This document shows, in pieces, positions 54,429 to 64,000 of a stretch of 64,000 nt of DNA. This DNA comes from Stutzerimonas stutzeri (GTDB taxonomy: Bacteria > Pseudomonadota > Gammaproteobacteria > Pseudomonadales > Pseudomonadaceae): assembly GCF_000219605.1 (NCBI RefSeq), contig NC_015740.1, forward strand, positions 3,534,001 to 3,598,000, read 5' to 3'. The position numbers and the translations under genes are program-made. Position 1 is the first letter of the stretch. Every line of letters starts with the position of its first letter. Below the pieces are notes generated by a model. That model was not told the origin of the DNA. It worked only from the letters and a program-made list of their open reading frames with translations, and ran no database searches.

Positions 54429-56534
54429 TCAGACGCCCGAGGCTTCCGCTGCAGCCACGTCCTTGATGGACAGCTTGATGCGGCCGCGGTTATCCACGTC
54501 CAGCACCAGCACCTTCACTTCCTGACCTTCTTTCAGCACATCGGTGACTTTCTCGATGCGCTGATCGCTGATCTGCGAGATGTGCACCAGGCCATCCTTG
54601 CCCGGCAGGATGTTGACGAAGGCACCGAAGTCGACGATGCGCTCAACCTTGCCGACGTAGATCTTGCCGATCTCGGCTTCGGCCGTGATGCTCAGCACGC
54701 GCTGCTTGGCCGCCTCGGCCGCTTCCTTGGTTTCGCCGAAGATCTTGATCGAGCCGTCGTCTTCGATATCGATCGAAGCCTTGGTCTCTTCACAGATCGC
54801 ACGAATGGTGGCGCCACCCTTGCCGATCACGTCGCGGATCTTGTCCTGATCGATCTTCATCGCCAGCATGGTCGGTGCGTTGGCCGACAGCTCGCTGCGC
54901 GACTGGGCAATGACCTGGTTCATCTGGCCAAGGATGTTCAGACGCGCTTCCAGGGCCTGGCCCAGGGCGATCTCCATGATCTCTTCGGTGATGCCCTGGA
55001 TCTTGATGTCCATCTGCAGAGCGGTCACGCCCTTGGCAGTACCGGCCACCTTGAAGTCCATGTCGCCCAGGTGATCTTCGTCACCCAGGATGTCGGTCAG
55101 GACTGCGAACTTCTCACCTTCCTTGACTAGACCCATGGCGATACCGGCAACCGGCGCCTTCATCGGTACACCGGCATCCATCAGCGCCAGCGAGGCACCG
55201 CAGACCGACGCCATGGAACTGGAGCCGTTGGATTCGGTGATCTCCGACACCACGCGAATGGTGTACGGGAACTCGTCGGCATTCGGCAGCATGGCGGCGA
55301 CGCCACGACGGGCCAGACGGCCATGGCCGATCTCGCGGCGCCCGGTAGCGCCCATGCGACCGCACTCGCCGACCGAATAGGGCGGGAAGTTGTAGTGCAG
55401 CATGAAGGCGTCTTTCTTCTCGCCTTCCAAGGTATCCAGCAGCTGAGCGTCGCGTGCGGTACCGAGGGTGGCGACGACCAGCGCCTGGGTTTCGCCACGG
55501 GTGAACAGTGCCGAGCCGTGGGTCTTGTCCAGCACGCCGACTTCGATGGCCAGCGGACGCACGGTACGGGTGTCGCGACCGTCGATACGCGGTTTGCCGT
55601 TGACGATGTTCTCGCGCACGGTGCGGTATTCGATCTCGCCGAAGGCATCCTTCACTTCGCCGGCGGAAGGCTGACCTTCCTCACCGGAGAACTTGGCCAC
55701 GACCTGCTCGCGCAGCTCGTCCAGACGGGCATAGCGCTGCTGCTTGATGGTGATGGTATAGGCTTCGGAGATGGCGGCACCGAACTCGCTGCGGATGGCA
55801 TCCAGCAGCGCGGTGTTGGCCTGCGGAGCAGTCCAGTCCCAGCGCGGCTTGCCGGCTTCGGCGGCGAGTTCTTCCACGGCCTTGATCACGGCCTGGAACT
55901 CGTCATGGGCGAACAGCACAGCGCCCAGCATCTGGTCTTCGGTCAGCTCCTTGGCTTCCGACTCGACCATCAGCACGGCGTCCTTGGTGCCGGCCACGAC
56001 CATGTCCAGGCTGGAGGCCTTGAGCTGCTCGTAGTTCGGGTTCAGCAGGTAGCCGGTTTCCGGATGGAAGGCCACGCGCGCGGCGCCGATGGGGCCGTCG
56101 AACGGAATACCGGAAACGGCCAGAGCGGCCGAAGTACCGATCATCGCGGCGATGTCCGGATCGGTCTTCTTGCTGGTGGAGACGACGGTGCAGATGACCT
56201 GCACTTCGTTCTGGAAGCCTTCCGGGAACAGCGGACGGATCGGACGATCGATCAGACGCGAGGTCAGGGTTTCCTTCTCGGAAGGACGTGCCTCACGCTT
56301 GAAGAAGCCGCCGGGGATCTTGCCGGCTGCGTAGGTCTTCTCCTGGTAATGCACGGAGAGCGGGAAGAACCCCTTGCTCGGATCGGCCGACTTGGCACCG
56401 ACCACGGTGACCAGCACGCTGACGTCGTCATCGACGGTGACCAGCACGGCGCCGGAGGCCTGGCGGGCGATGCGACCCGTCTCGAGGGTTACGGTCGACT
56501 GACCGAACTGAAACTTCTTGATTACCGGATTCAC
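54429..56534 (-). CDS. pnp: Polyribonucleotide nucleotidyltransferase
   Basis: Trimeric 3'-5' phosphorolytic exoribonuclease of 701 residues, core of the degradosome and cold adaptation. Order: RNase PH-like domain 1, alpha-helical domain, RNase PH-like domain 2 (catalytic region [28 protein letters not shown]), KH domain ([15 protein letters not shown], about 560) and S1 domain ([17 protein letters not shown], about 620-690). The start is GTG at 56534 behind AAGGAAA. It is preceded by rpsO with a large hairpin between, where RNase III-dependent autoregulation would act. Confidence 0.97.
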   Translation of the reverse strand: MNPVIKKFQFGQSTVTLETGRIARQASGAVLVTVDDDVSVLVTVVGAKSADPSKGFFPLSVHYQEKTYAAGKIPGGFFKREARPSEKETLTSRLIDRPIRPLFPEGFQNEVQVICTVVSTSKKTDPDIAAMIGTSAALAVSGIPFDGPIGAARVAFHPETGYLLNPNYEQLKASSLDMVVAGTKDAVLMVESEAKELTEDQMLGAVLFAHDEFQAVIKAVEELAAEAGKPRWDWTAPQANTALLDAIRSEFGAAISEAYTITIKQQRYARLDELREQVVAKFSGEEGQPSAGEVKDAFGEIEYRTVRENIVNGKPRIDGRDTRTVRPLAIEVGVLDKTHGSALFTRGETQALVVATLGTARDAQLLDTLEGEKKDAFMLHYNFPPYSVGECGRMGATGRREIGHGRLARRGVAAMLPNADEFPYTIRVVSEITESNGSSSMASVCGASLALMDAGVPMKAPVAGIAMGLVKEGEKFAVLTDILGDEDHLGDMDFKVAGTAKGVTALQMDIKIQGITEEIMEIALGQALEARLNILGQMNQVIAQSRSELSANAPTMLAMKIDQDKIRDVIGKGGATIRAICEETKASIDIEDDGSIKIFGETKEAAEAAKQRVLSITAEAEIGKIYVGKVERIVDFGAFVNILPGKDGLVHISQISDQRIEKVTDVLKEGQEVKVLVLDVDNRGRIKLSIKDVAAAEASGV

Positions 56535-56607
56535 GGTTTTTCCTTCTCTTTGTTGCCTTGGGGAAATCGGCAGAACGCACGGGAGTCGGCCCGAAGCGAC
56601 CTGCAAG

Positions 56608-56694
56608 AAAGCCGAAAGCTGGAAGACCGAAGCTGATTGCGCGGGTTGTCCCGGCTTTCAACTTCAGGCTTCCAGCTTCCGGCTTCCAGCTCGG
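56608..56694. repeat. Inverted repeat in the rpsO-pnp spacer
   Basis: AAGCCGAAAGCTGGAAG (56609-56625) pairs with CTTCCAGCTTCCGGCTT (56669-56685) at 16 of 17 positions. The same 17-mer occurs at 58415-58431. It forms a long hairpin on the rpsO-pnp transcript, a plausible RNase III substrate. Confidence 0.75.
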
Positions 56695-56701
56695 GTGCGT
56701 C

Positions 56702-56971
56702 TTAGCGACGCAGACCCAGACGACCGATCAGGGCGCTGTAACGAGTGGTGTCCTTACCCTTCAGGTAATCCAGCAGCTTGCGACGCTGGTTGACCATGCG
56801 GATCAGACCACGACGGGAGTGGTGGTCTTTGCCGTTGGCCTTGAAGTGGTCCTGCAGCTTGTTGATGTTGGCGGTCAGCAGGGCTACCTGCACTTCCGGA
56901 GAACCGGTATCGCCTTCAGCTTGCTTGTACTCGTTAACGATCTGGGCTTTTTCTTCAACGCTCAGTGCCAT
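56702..56971 (-). CDS. rpsO: Ribosomal protein S15
   Basis: 16S rRNA-binding protein of 89 residues that nucleates the central domain of the 30S subunit. Landmarks: [45 protein letters not shown] and the C-terminal LGLRR. An AAGGAGCCC site precedes the ATG. The leader has a CGGGG-ATTGA-CCCCG hairpin, as expected for S15 translational autocontrol. Confidence 0.97.
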
Positions 56972-57086
56972 GGTAGGGCTCCTTGAGTGAACAGGCCGGG
57001 GATTGACCCCGTGTTTAATAAAGAGGCATGACCGTGCCTGCTGACAGCCACCCTCTGACGCAACGCGCGAACGCGCTGCGTACCGG

Positions 57087-58004
57087 TCATTCCGACCGAA
57101 TCAGTCGACGCGGCGCAATACGCCCGTCTTCGCTCACCTCGCCGATACCGATGAAGCGGCCATTGTTGTCCTGCACGCGCACCATGCCATACTTCGGTGC
57201 CTCCGGTGCCCGCACCGGTTGCCCGTGCAGCCAGTAGTAGGCGCTGTGCTCGGAAAGCTGCAGCAGCGGCCAATGCTCCAATCCGCTGTCCACCGGTTGC
57301 AGAAGGGCATCCAGCGCCTCGGCACCACCTTCGCCATGCAAACGCTCAAGCGTTTCGAGCGTCACCGTCTGCGACAGGTCGAACGGACCGGCCTGGGTGC
57401 GCCGCAGTTCAGCGACATGCGCGCCGCAGCCAAGCTGCTGGCCTAGATCCTCGACCAGCGTGCGGATATAGGTGCCCTTGCTACAGGCGACGGCCAGGCG
57501 AGCCTTGTCGCCTTCGAGCGCGAGCAACTCCAAGCGCGCAATATTAACAGAACGCGGCTCGCGCTCCACCACCTCTCCGGCACGCGCTAGTTTGTACAAC
57601 GGCTGGCCGTCGCGCTTGAGCGCCGAATACATCGGCGGCACCTGCAGGATGTCGCCACGGAACTGCGGCAACAGCGCCTCCAGCTGCTCGCGCGTCACCG
57701 CGACCGGCTTGCGTTCCAGCACTTCGCCTTCGGCATCGGCGGTGGTAGTGGTCACGCCGAGCTGCATGACCGTTTCGTAGGCCTTGTCCGCATCCAGGAG
57801 GTACTGCGAGAACTTCGTGGCCTCGCCGAAACACAGCGGCAACACCCCCGTCGCCAATGGATCGAGGCTGCCGGTATGGCCGGCCTTTTCAGCATTGAGC
57901 AGCCAGCGAACCTTCTGCAGCGCAGCGTTGGAGGTAAACCCGCGCGGCTTGTCGAGCAGGATGATGCCGCTGACGTCGCGACGTACACGCTTGACCTGGG
58001 CCAC
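57087..58004 (-). CDS. truB: tRNA pseudouridine-55 synthase
   Basis: Makes pseudouridine 55 in the T-loop of tRNAs, 305 residues. Catalytic Asp48 is in [12 protein letters not shown]; other landmarks are [35 protein letters not shown] and [14 protein letters not shown], and a C-terminal PUA domain follows. It starts at GTG 58004, two bases after the rbfA stop. Confidence 0.96.
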
Positions 58005-58006
58005 GC

Positions 58007-58396
58007 TTATTCTCCGCGCTCGTCGCTGTGCTTGCGATCTTCGGCAACCGCCCTTTCGATCAGCGAGCTCAGCTCGACACCGCGACGGATGCTGGCGTCG
58101 TAGTTGAAATGCAGCTGCGGAACAGTGCGCAACTTCATGCTCTTGCCCAGCTGCATGCGCAGGAATCCGGCAGCATCGTTGAGGATGCGCAGGTTGCCCT
58201 TGATTGCTTCCTGATCGTCGTCTTGCCCCATGATGGTAATGAAGATCTTTGCATGGGACAGATCGCGACTGACGTCGACCGCGGTGATGGTAATCAGGCC
58301 CAGGCGCGGATCCTTGATCTCACGCTGGATAAGCAGCGCCAATTCGCGCTGCATCTGATCGCCGATACGCTGGGTACGACTGAATTCTTTGGCCAT
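58007..58396 (-). CDS. rbfA: Ribosome-binding factor A
   Basis: KH-fold 30S maturation and cold-shock factor of 129 residues. Landmarks: [45 protein letters not shown] and [18 protein letters not shown]. It sits between infB and truB; the upstream spacer carries a copy of the 17-bp repeat. Confidence 0.96.
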   Translation of the reverse strand: MAKEFSRTQRIGDQMQRELALLIQREIKDPRLGLITITAVDVSRDLSHAKIFITIMGQDDDQEAIKGNLRILNDAAGFLRMQLGKSMKLRTVPQLHFNYDASIRRGVELSSLIERAVAEDRKHSDERGE

Positions 58397-58412
58397 AAAT
58401 TTCTACCCGATT

Positions 58413-58484
58413 AAAAGCCGAAAGCTGGAAGCTCGAAGCAGTAACCGCACCCAGGCGGCCACCGACTCCTTGCTCCCAGCTTTC
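58413..58484. repeat. Inverted repeat in the infB-rbfA spacer
   Basis: AAGCCGAAAGCTGGAAG (58415-58431) is identical to the arm in the rpsO-pnp spacer. GAAAGCTGGAAGC (58420-58432) pairs with GCTCCCAGCTTTC (58472-58484) at 12 of 13 positions. Confidence 0.7.
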
Positions 58485-58498
58485 AGATTGACGCTTGC

Positions 58499-61015
58499 TT
58501 ACAGCGAACGCGCCACTTCGACCTTCTCGAACACTTCGATCTTGTCGCCGACCTTGACGTCGTTGTAGCTCTTCACGCCGATACCGCATTCCATGCCGGC
58601 GCGGACTTCCGCGACGTCATCCTTGAAGCGGCGCAGCGATTCCAGTTCGCCTTCGAAGATCACGACGTCGTCGCGCAGCACGCGGATCGGACGATTGCGG
58701 TGCACCATGCCCTCGGTGACCATGCAACCGGCGATTGCGCCGAACTTCGGCGAACGGAACACGTCACGCACTTCGGCGATGCCGAGGATGTTCTCGCGAA
58801 CGTCACTGCCGAGCATACCGGTGAGCGCCTTCTTGACGTCTTCGATGATGTCGTAGATGACGTTGTAGTAGCGCATGTCCAGGCCTTCGGCCTCGACGAT
58901 CTTGCGCGCGCCCGCATCGGCACGAACGTTGAAGCCGAACAGCACCGCATTGGACGCCAGTGCCAGGTTGGCATCGGATTCGGTGATACCACCGACACCG
59001 CCACCGACCACGCGCACCTGCACCTCGTCGTTGCCCAGGCCGTTGAGCGACCCTTGCAGCGCTTCGAGCGAACCACGCACGTCGGCCTTGAGCACGATGT
59101 TGAGCGTCTTCTTCTCGTCCTGACCCATGGTCTCGAAGATGTTCTCGAGCTTGCCGGCGTGAGCGCGGGCCAGCTTCACTTCGCGGAACTTGCCCTGACG
59201 GAACAAGGCGACTTCGCGGGCCTTCTTCTCGTCGGCGACCACGGTGAGATCGTCACCGGCTTCCGGCGTACCGTCCAGACCAAGGATCTCCACCGGAATG
59301 GCCGGACCGGCTTCCTTCACCGGCTTGCCATTCTCGTCGAGCATGGCCCGTACGCGGCCGAAGTTCACACCACACAGGACCATATCACCCTGGCGCAGCG
59401 TACCGTCCTGAACCAGGACGGTGGCGACCGGGCCACGCCCCTTGTCCAGGCGCGATTCGACCACCACACCGCGACCCGGAGCCGAAGGCGTTGCCTTCAG
59501 TTCAAGAATCTCGGCCTGCAGCAGCACCGCTTCGAGCAGCTCGTCGACACCGGTACCGACCTTGGCGGAAACCGGGATGAACGGTGTATCGCCGCCCCAC
59601 TCTTCCGGAATCACATCCAGCGCGGCCAGGCCGTTCTTGATGTTGTCCGGGTTGGCTTCCGGCTTGTCGATCTTGTTCACCGCGACCACGATCGGAACAC
59701 CCGCCGCCTTGGCGTGCTGCACCGCTTCCTGGGTCTGCGGCATGACGCCGTCGTCGGCGGCCACGACCAGAATCACGATATCGGTGGCCTTGGCACCGCG
59801 TGCACGCATGGCGGTAAACGCCGCGTGGCCCGGGGTATCAAGGAAAGTGACCATGCCACGCTCGGTCTCGACGTGATAGGCACCGATGTGCTGGGTGATA
59901 CCACCGGCTTCGCCGACCGCCACCTTGGCACGACGAATGTAGTCGAGCAGCGAGGTCTTGCCATGGTCGACGTGACCCATGACGGTCACGACCGGCGCAC
60001 GGGCGACCGACTCGCCTTCGAACTTCAGCAGCTCGGCCAGCTGCTCTTCCAGCGCGTTGTCGCTGACCAGCTTGACCTTGTGGCCCAGTTCTTCGGCGAC
60101 CAGTTGAGCGGTCTCCTGATCCAGCACTTGGTTGATGGTGACCGGCGAACCCATCTTGAACATGAACTTGATGACTTCGGCCGCTTTCACCGACATCTGC
60201 TGGGCCAGTTCGGCCACAGTGATGGTCTCGCCGATCGACACTTCACGCACGACTGGTCCTGTTGGGCTCTGGAACCCATGCTGGTTACGCTTCTTGAGCT
60301 TGCTCTTGCCACCACGGCCCCCGCGACGGAAGCCATCGGCTTCGTCTTCACCGCTACGTACGGTACGCGCCAACGGCGCCTTGGTCTTGAGCGAGGGACG
60401 ATGCTGCGCATGCTTGCGATCACGACGCTCGTCGTCATCGCTGCGAGGTTTCTCGACGCGCCGCGGCTCTTCCTTCTTGCGCTCCGGGGCAGGTGCAGCA
60501 GCTTCTACCACCGCCGCCACTACCTGCGCCGGCTCGGTGCTCGACGCCGACTCGGCAGCGGCCGGAGCAGCCGTTTCGGCAGTCTGGGCCTTGGCCGCTT
60601 CGGCCTGGCGACGCGCCTCTTCTTCGGCACGCTCGCGAGCCTCTTGCTCAGCCTTCAGACGGGCAGCCTCTTCGGCAGCACGCTGCTCCTCGAGTTCGCG
60701 GCGCTGTTCGGCCTCGATCTCCTCGGCGCTACGCTTGACGAAGGTCTTCTTCTTGCGAACTTCGACGCTGATGGTCTTGCTGCCGCCCACTTTCAACTTG
60801 GTGGTGGTCTTGCGCTGCAATGTGATCTTGCGCGGCTCGTCCACCTTTGCCCCATGGCTGCTTTTCAGATGCGCCAACAGGGCCTGCTTCTCGTTATCGG
60901 TCACTACTTGCTCGGCGCTGGTGTGCGACAGTCCTGCCTCACGCATCTGCTGAAGCAGTCGCTCGACCGGTGTGTCGACCACCTGGGCCAGTTCTTTCAC
61001 CGTGACTTGCGTCAT
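58499..61015 (-). CDS. infB: Translation initiation factor IF-2
   Basis: GTPase of 838 residues that places fMet-tRNA on the 30S subunit. An N-terminal IF2N domain ([20 protein letters not shown]) is followed by a long Ala/Glu/Arg-rich coiled segment (about 90-200), a second IF2N-type domain, and the G domain with GHVDHGKTS (about 343-351), DTPGHAAF and NKIDK. C-terminal barrels end in [22 protein letters not shown]. The large antisense open frame (58700-61039) is a codon-bias shadow. An internal start giving a shorter IF2 form is possible but not resolved. Confidence 0.97.
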   Translation of the reverse strand: MTQVTVKELAQVVDTPVERLLQQMREAGLSHTSAEQVVTDNEKQALLAHLKSSHGAKVDEPRKITLQRKTTTKLKVGGSKTISVEVRKKKTFVKRSAEEIEAEQRRELEEQRAAEEAARLKAEQEARERAEEEARRQAEAAKAQTAETAAPAAAESASSTEPAQVVAAVVEAAAPAPERKKEEPRRVEKPRSDDDERRDRKHAQHRPSLKTKAPLARTVRSGEDEADGFRRGGRGGKSKLKKRNQHGFQSPTGPVVREVSIGETITVAELAQQMSVKAAEVIKFMFKMGSPVTINQVLDQETAQLVAEELGHKVKLVSDNALEEQLAELLKFEGESVARAPVVTVMGHVDHGKTSLLDYIRRAKVAVGEAGGITQHIGAYHVETERGMVTFLDTPGHAAFTAMRARGAKATDIVILVVAADDGVMPQTQEAVQHAKAAGVPIVVAVNKIDKPEANPDNIKNGLAALDVIPEEWGGDTPFIPVSAKVGTGVDELLEAVLLQAEILELKATPSAPGRGVVVESRLDKGRGPVATVLVQDGTLRQGDMVLCGVNFGRVRAMLDENGKPVKEAGPAIPVEILGLDGTPEAGDDLTVVADEKKAREVALFRQGKFREVKLARAHAGKLENIFETMGQDEKKTLNIVLKADVRGSLEALQGSLNGLGNDEVQVRVVGGGVGGITESDANLALASNAVLFGFNVRADAGARKIVEAEGLDMRYYNVIYDIIEDVKKALTGMLGSDVRENILGIAEVRDVFRSPKFGAIAGCMVTEGMVHRNRPIRVLRDDVVIFEGELESLRRFKDDVAEVRAGMECGIGVKSYNDVKVGDKIEVFEKVEVARSL

Positions 61016-61043
61016 GCATTTCTCTCCTCAGGCCGCTAAATAC

Positions 61044-62525
61044 TTACTCGAACCAATGGGCTCGGGCGGCCATGATCAGCTTGCCGGCACGTTCTTCATC
61101 GATGCCGTCTATGTCGAGCAGGTCGTCGATCGACTGCTCGGCCAGGTCTTCGCGGGTGATGACGCCCCGCACGGCCAACTCGACCGCCAGTTCTTTATCC
61201 ATGCCATCGAGTGCCAGCAGATCTTCAGCTGGCTGAGCATCCGCCAGCTTCTCTTCGTTGGCGATGGCCTTGGTCAGCAGGCGATCTTTGGCCCGCGTAC
61301 GCAGCTCATTGACGATGTCCTCGTCGAAGCCTTCGATGCCAAGCATTTCCTCCATGGGGACGTAGGCAATCTCTTCGAGGGAGGTGAAGCCCTCTTCCAC
61401 CAGGACCTGCGCCAGCTCTTCATCCACGTCCAGCTCTTCGATGAAGTTGCGCAGAATGTCGCCGGTCTCTTCCTGCTGCTTGGCCTGGATATCCGCTTCG
61501 GTCATGACATTGAGTGTCCAGCCGGTCAGCTGACTGGCCAGGCGCACGTTCTGACCGCCGCGCCCGATGGCTTGGGCCAGGTTGTCCTCAGCGACTGCGA
61601 TATCCATGGCATGCGCGTCTTCGTCGACGATGATCGCCGCGACTTCCGCCGGCGCCATGGCATTGATGACGAACTGTGCCGGGTTCTCGTCCCACAGCAC
61701 GATATCGACGCGCTCGCCACCGATCTCTCCCGATACCGCCTGTACGCGCGAACCACGCATGCCGATGCAAGCGCCCTGGGGATCGATTCGCTTGTCCTTG
61801 GAGCGCACGGCAATCTTGGCGCGCGAGCCCGGATCCCGCGAGGCGCCCATCACTTCGATCAGGCCTTCGGCGATCTCCGGCACCTCGATGCGGAACAGCT
61901 CGATCAGCATCTGCGGCGCAGTACGCGACAGGATCAGTTGCGGGCCGCGGTTCTCGGTGCGGATTTCCTTGAGCAGCGCACGAACGCGGGCGCCAACCCG
62001 GAAAGTCTCGCGGGCAATGATGTCTTCACGGGCCAGCAGGGCCTCGGCGTTGTTACCGAGGTCGACGATGACGCTGTCACGAGTGACCTTCTTCACCGTA
62101 CCGGAAATGATCTCGCCGACGCGGTCGCGATAGGCCTCAACGACCTGTGCGCGCTCGGCCTCGCGCACCTTCTGCACGATGACCTGCTTGGCGGTCTGCG
62201 CCGCGATCCGGCCGAACTCGATGGACTCGATCTTTTCTTCGAACACGTCACCGAGCTTGGCGTCCGGATTGCGTTCCTGAGCCTGATCGAGCGCCAGCTG
62301 GTGAGCCGGGTCCTCGAAGTGCTCATCGTCGACGACCGTCCAACGACGGAAGGTTTCGTAGCTGCCGTTGTGGCGATTGATTTCCACACGCAGATCAACA
62401 TCGTCCTCGTAGCGCTTCTTGGTAGCCGTGGCCAACGCCAGCTCCAGCGCCTCGAAAATCACACTTGCCGGTACGCCCTTTTCATTGGACACCGACTCCA
62501 CAACCAGCAGTACTTCTTTGCTCAT
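61044..62525 (-). CDS. nusA: Transcription termination/antitermination protein NusA
   Basis: RNA polymerase elongation factor of 493 residues. Order: N-terminal polymerase-binding domain (about 1-130), S1 domain ([20 protein letters not shown]), KH1-KH2 ([36 protein letters not shown]), then two acidic C-terminal repeats as in enterics. The ATG at 62525 matches the [10 protein letters not shown] start. It lies 28 bp upstream of infB. Confidence 0.97.
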   Translation of the reverse strand: MSKEVLLVVESVSNEKGVPASVIFEALELALATATKKRYEDDVDLRVEINRHNGSYETFRRWTVVDDEHFEDPAHQLALDQAQERNPDAKLGDVFEEKIESIEFGRIAAQTAKQVIVQKVREAERAQVVEAYRDRVGEIISGTVKKVTRDSVIVDLGNNAEALLAREDIIARETFRVGARVRALLKEIRTENRGPQLILSRTAPQMLIELFRIEVPEIAEGLIEVMGASRDPGSRAKIAVRSKDKRIDPQGACIGMRGSRVQAVSGEIGGERVDIVLWDENPAQFVINAMAPAEVAAIIVDEDAHAMDIAVAEDNLAQAIGRGGQNVRLASQLTGWTLNVMTEADIQAKQQEETGDILRNFIEELDVDEELAQVLVEEGFTSLEEIAYVPMEEMLGIEGFDEDIVNELRTRAKDRLLTKAIANEEKLADAQPAEDLLALDGMDKELAVELAVRGVITREDLAEQSIDDLLDIDGIDEERAGKLIMAARAHWFE

Positions 62526-62572
62526 CGTACGCCTCGCCTTTCGCAATCCATTGGGGTCCGCGGGATCCGCTC

Positions 62573-63031
62573 TCAGTCAAAACGGGGAATTATGTTGGCC
62601 TTATCGATCATGTCGATCGGCAGCAGGTATTCATGGTCATCCACCAGCACCACGACATCCTGCTCTTCCACCCCACGGAGAAGACCCTGGAAATTGCGCC
62701 TGCCCTCGAAGGGCGAGCGCAGCTTAATTTTTACCTGATCACCGACATGGGCCACGTACTGTTCAATGGTGAACAGGGGCCTATCCATACCGGGAGAAGA
62801 AACCTCAAGGGTGTAGTCCACGCTGATCGGATCTTCCACATCGAGCACGCCACTCAGCTGACGACTCACCTTCTCGCAATCGTCGATGAGAATGCCGTTG
62901 GCATGATCGATATAGACTCGCAGCAGTGAATGCCGCCCCTGGGAAATGAACTCAATGCCCCAGCACTGATAGCCAAGCGCCTCAACCACCGGGGCCAACA
63001 AGGCCTGCAACTGTTCTAGCTTGCTCGACAT
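62573..63031 (-). CDS. rimP: Ribosome maturation factor RimP
   Basis: 30S assembly factor of 152 residues. Landmarks: [55 protein letters not shown] and a C-terminal SH3-like domain. The ATG at 63031 gives the usual MSSKLEQL start; extension to 63121 lacks family similarity. First gene of the rimP-nusA-infB-rbfA-truB-rpsO-pnp series. Confidence 0.96.
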   Translation of the reverse strand: MSSKLEQLQALLAPVVEALGYQCWGIEFISQGRHSLLRVYIDHANGILIDDCEKVSRQLSGVLDVEDPISVDYTLEVSSPGMDRPLFTIEQYVAHVGDQVKIKLRSPFEGRRNFQGLLRGVEEQDVVVLVDDHEYLLPIDMIDKANIIPRFD

Positions 63032-63124
63032 CGAAGTCCCTCGCGCATGCTGTACAAATGAAAAATGGGCGAAACGCCCATCCCTTTTGACCGCCTGTAA
63101 ATGCCGGCGACCTGGCCTCAAGCT

Positions 63125-63149
63125 AATAAAAAGCCCCTGTACAGGGGCT
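63125..63149 (-). terminator. Terminator of tRNA-fMet
   Basis: Palindrome AGCCCCTGTACAGGGGCT (63132-63149) followed by TTTTATTAG on the minus strand. Confidence 0.85.
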
Positions 63150-63159
63150 CTTTATCGAC

Positions 63160-63236
<77 letters not shown>

Positions 63237-63304
63237 TCAAACTGGGCACGAATTATACGACCCGCGACCAACACCGGTCAACCGAAACCCTTAAACACAA
63301 GAAA

Positions 63305-63321
63305 GCCCGCACTAGGCGGGC
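63305..63321 (-). terminator. Terminator of tRNA-Leu
   Basis: GCCCGC-CTAGT-GCGGGC stem-loop followed by TTTCTTG on the minus strand, between the two tRNA genes. Confidence 0.75.
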
Positions 63322-63330
63322 CTGCTTGTT

Positions 63331-63416
63331 TGGTACCGAGGAGGGGACTCGAACCCCTACAGCCTATGGCCACTACCACCTCAAGGTAGCGTGTCTACCA
63401 ATTCCACCACCTCGGC
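63331..63416 (-). tRNA. tRNA-Leu (GAG)
   Basis: 86 nt with encoded CCA. The acceptor arm GCCGAGG pairs with CCTCGGT by one G-T. The anticodon arm CTACC-TTGAGGT-GGTAG has anticodon GAG, and a long variable arm (class II) is visible before GGGGTTCGAGTCCCC. Confidence 0.96.
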
Positions 63417-63423
63417 AAAAACC

Positions 63424-63807
63424 TTATTGCCCTTCTTCCACCTCAGGCAGATCACCTGCAGTATCCGCCGGCTTGCGCTGCTCGAGCACAGGCACATCCT
63501 CAACCGCTGGCTTGCTGGCCGGCACTTCCAGCACAGCTGGATCCGGCAGCCCCGCCTGGGACAACTGATCAGCTTGCTGCTTGGCGAAAAAGGCCAGACC
63601 CAGGCTGGTCAGAAAAAAAACGCCGGCAAGTATAGCAGTAAACCGACTCAGAAAGGTAGCAGAACCTTGGCTTCCGAAAACAGTTGCCGAAGCACCCGAA
63701 CCGAAAGACGCACCAGCGTCCGCACCCTTGCCCTGCTGCAGCAGCACCAGCGCAACCACACCAAGAGCAACCAGCAGATGCACCACAATCACAACAGTCT
63801 GCAACAT
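63424..63807 (-). CDS. secG: Protein translocase subunit SecG
   Basis: Two-helix accessory subunit of the SecYEG channel, 127 residues. The first helix is [20 protein letters not shown], then the conserved [19 protein letters not shown] loop, the second helix [19 protein letters not shown], and a hydrophilic acidic tail. The ATG at 63807 is the family start. It is four bases after the tpiA stop. Confidence 0.95.
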   Translation of the reverse strand: MLQTVVIVVHLLVALGVVALVLLQQGKGADAGASFGSGASATVFGSQGSATFLSRFTAILAGVFFLTSLGLAFFAKQQADQLSQAGLPDPAVLEVPASKPAVEDVPVLEQRKPADTAGDLPEVEEGQ

Positions 63808-63811
63808 CTGT

Positions 63812-64000
<189 letters not shown>

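Noticed and set aside
58700..61039. 779-residue open frame opposite infB
   Set aside because: Antisense shadow of a conserved GTPase gene; low-complexity composition and no start signals.

Overview
The window is chromosomal, GC-rich, densely coded core DNA from a gammaproteobacterium of the Pseudomonas/Stutzerimonas group. The assignment rests on the prrF and crcZ small RNAs, retS beside purD, cbrX-cbrA-cbrB-crcZ-pcnB, and the tpiA-secG-tRNA-rimP-nusA-infB-rbfA-truB-rpsO-pnp run. All are pseudomonad gene orders as I recall them; no database search was possible. I see no insertion sequence, prophage or CRISPR array.

Layout. 1-9461: ilvI (partial, minus), a DUF4124 protein, YqcC-like and TPR-lipoprotein genes, mrcB (PBP1b), a kinase-like/ATPase fusion, a methyltransferase, a TfoX C-terminal-domain protein and a CbpA-like cyclic-nucleotide-binding protein. 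9506-9649: iron-responsive sRNA prrF with Fur-like box, promoter and terminator. 9683-12383: phuU-phuV-phuW, with no phuT, phuS or phuR next to them. 12516-24317: a Rieske protein, dsbD, aroQ, accB-accC, prmA, a DUF3426 protein, dusB-fis, purH and purD. 24434-27235: retS, the hybrid kinase that opposes GacS. 27257-33631: a mixed block of a CYP152-type fatty-acid peroxygenase, two membrane proteins, a 28-residue membrane peptide gene missed by length cut-offs, an AEC transporter, a lone rmlD and sfsA. 33631-48048: an aminotransferase, dksA, gluQ, cbrX-cbrA-cbrB, crcZ, pcnB-folK, panB-panC-panD and pgi. 48177-54158: an MpaB-family protein, an RlmI-like methyltransferase, a DUF748 protein with two DUF2845 proteins, and a BON-domain protein. 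54429-64000 (all minus): pnp, rpsO, truB, rbfA, infB, nusA, rimP, tRNA-fMet, tRNA-Leu, secG and partial tpiA.

How parts work together. CbrA-CbrB activates the sigma-54 promoter of crcZ, whose CA-rich motifs titrate Hfq and relieve carbon catabolite repression. PrrF is made when iron-loaded Fur leaves its promoter, and it lies beside heme-type importer genes. RetS controls the Gac/Rsm switch. The 3' block makes transcription, translation and RNA-decay factors, and a large hairpin sits between rpsO and pnp where RNase III control would be expected.

Less expected items: a sigma-54-like promoter with a cluster of TTGCA palindromes upstream of the BON-domain gene; a 17-bp repeat building hairpins in two ribosomal-operon spacers; a phu locus reduced to its membrane and ATPase parts; a CYP152-like enzyme with hydroxylase-type residues; and the 28-aa gene at 30556-30642.
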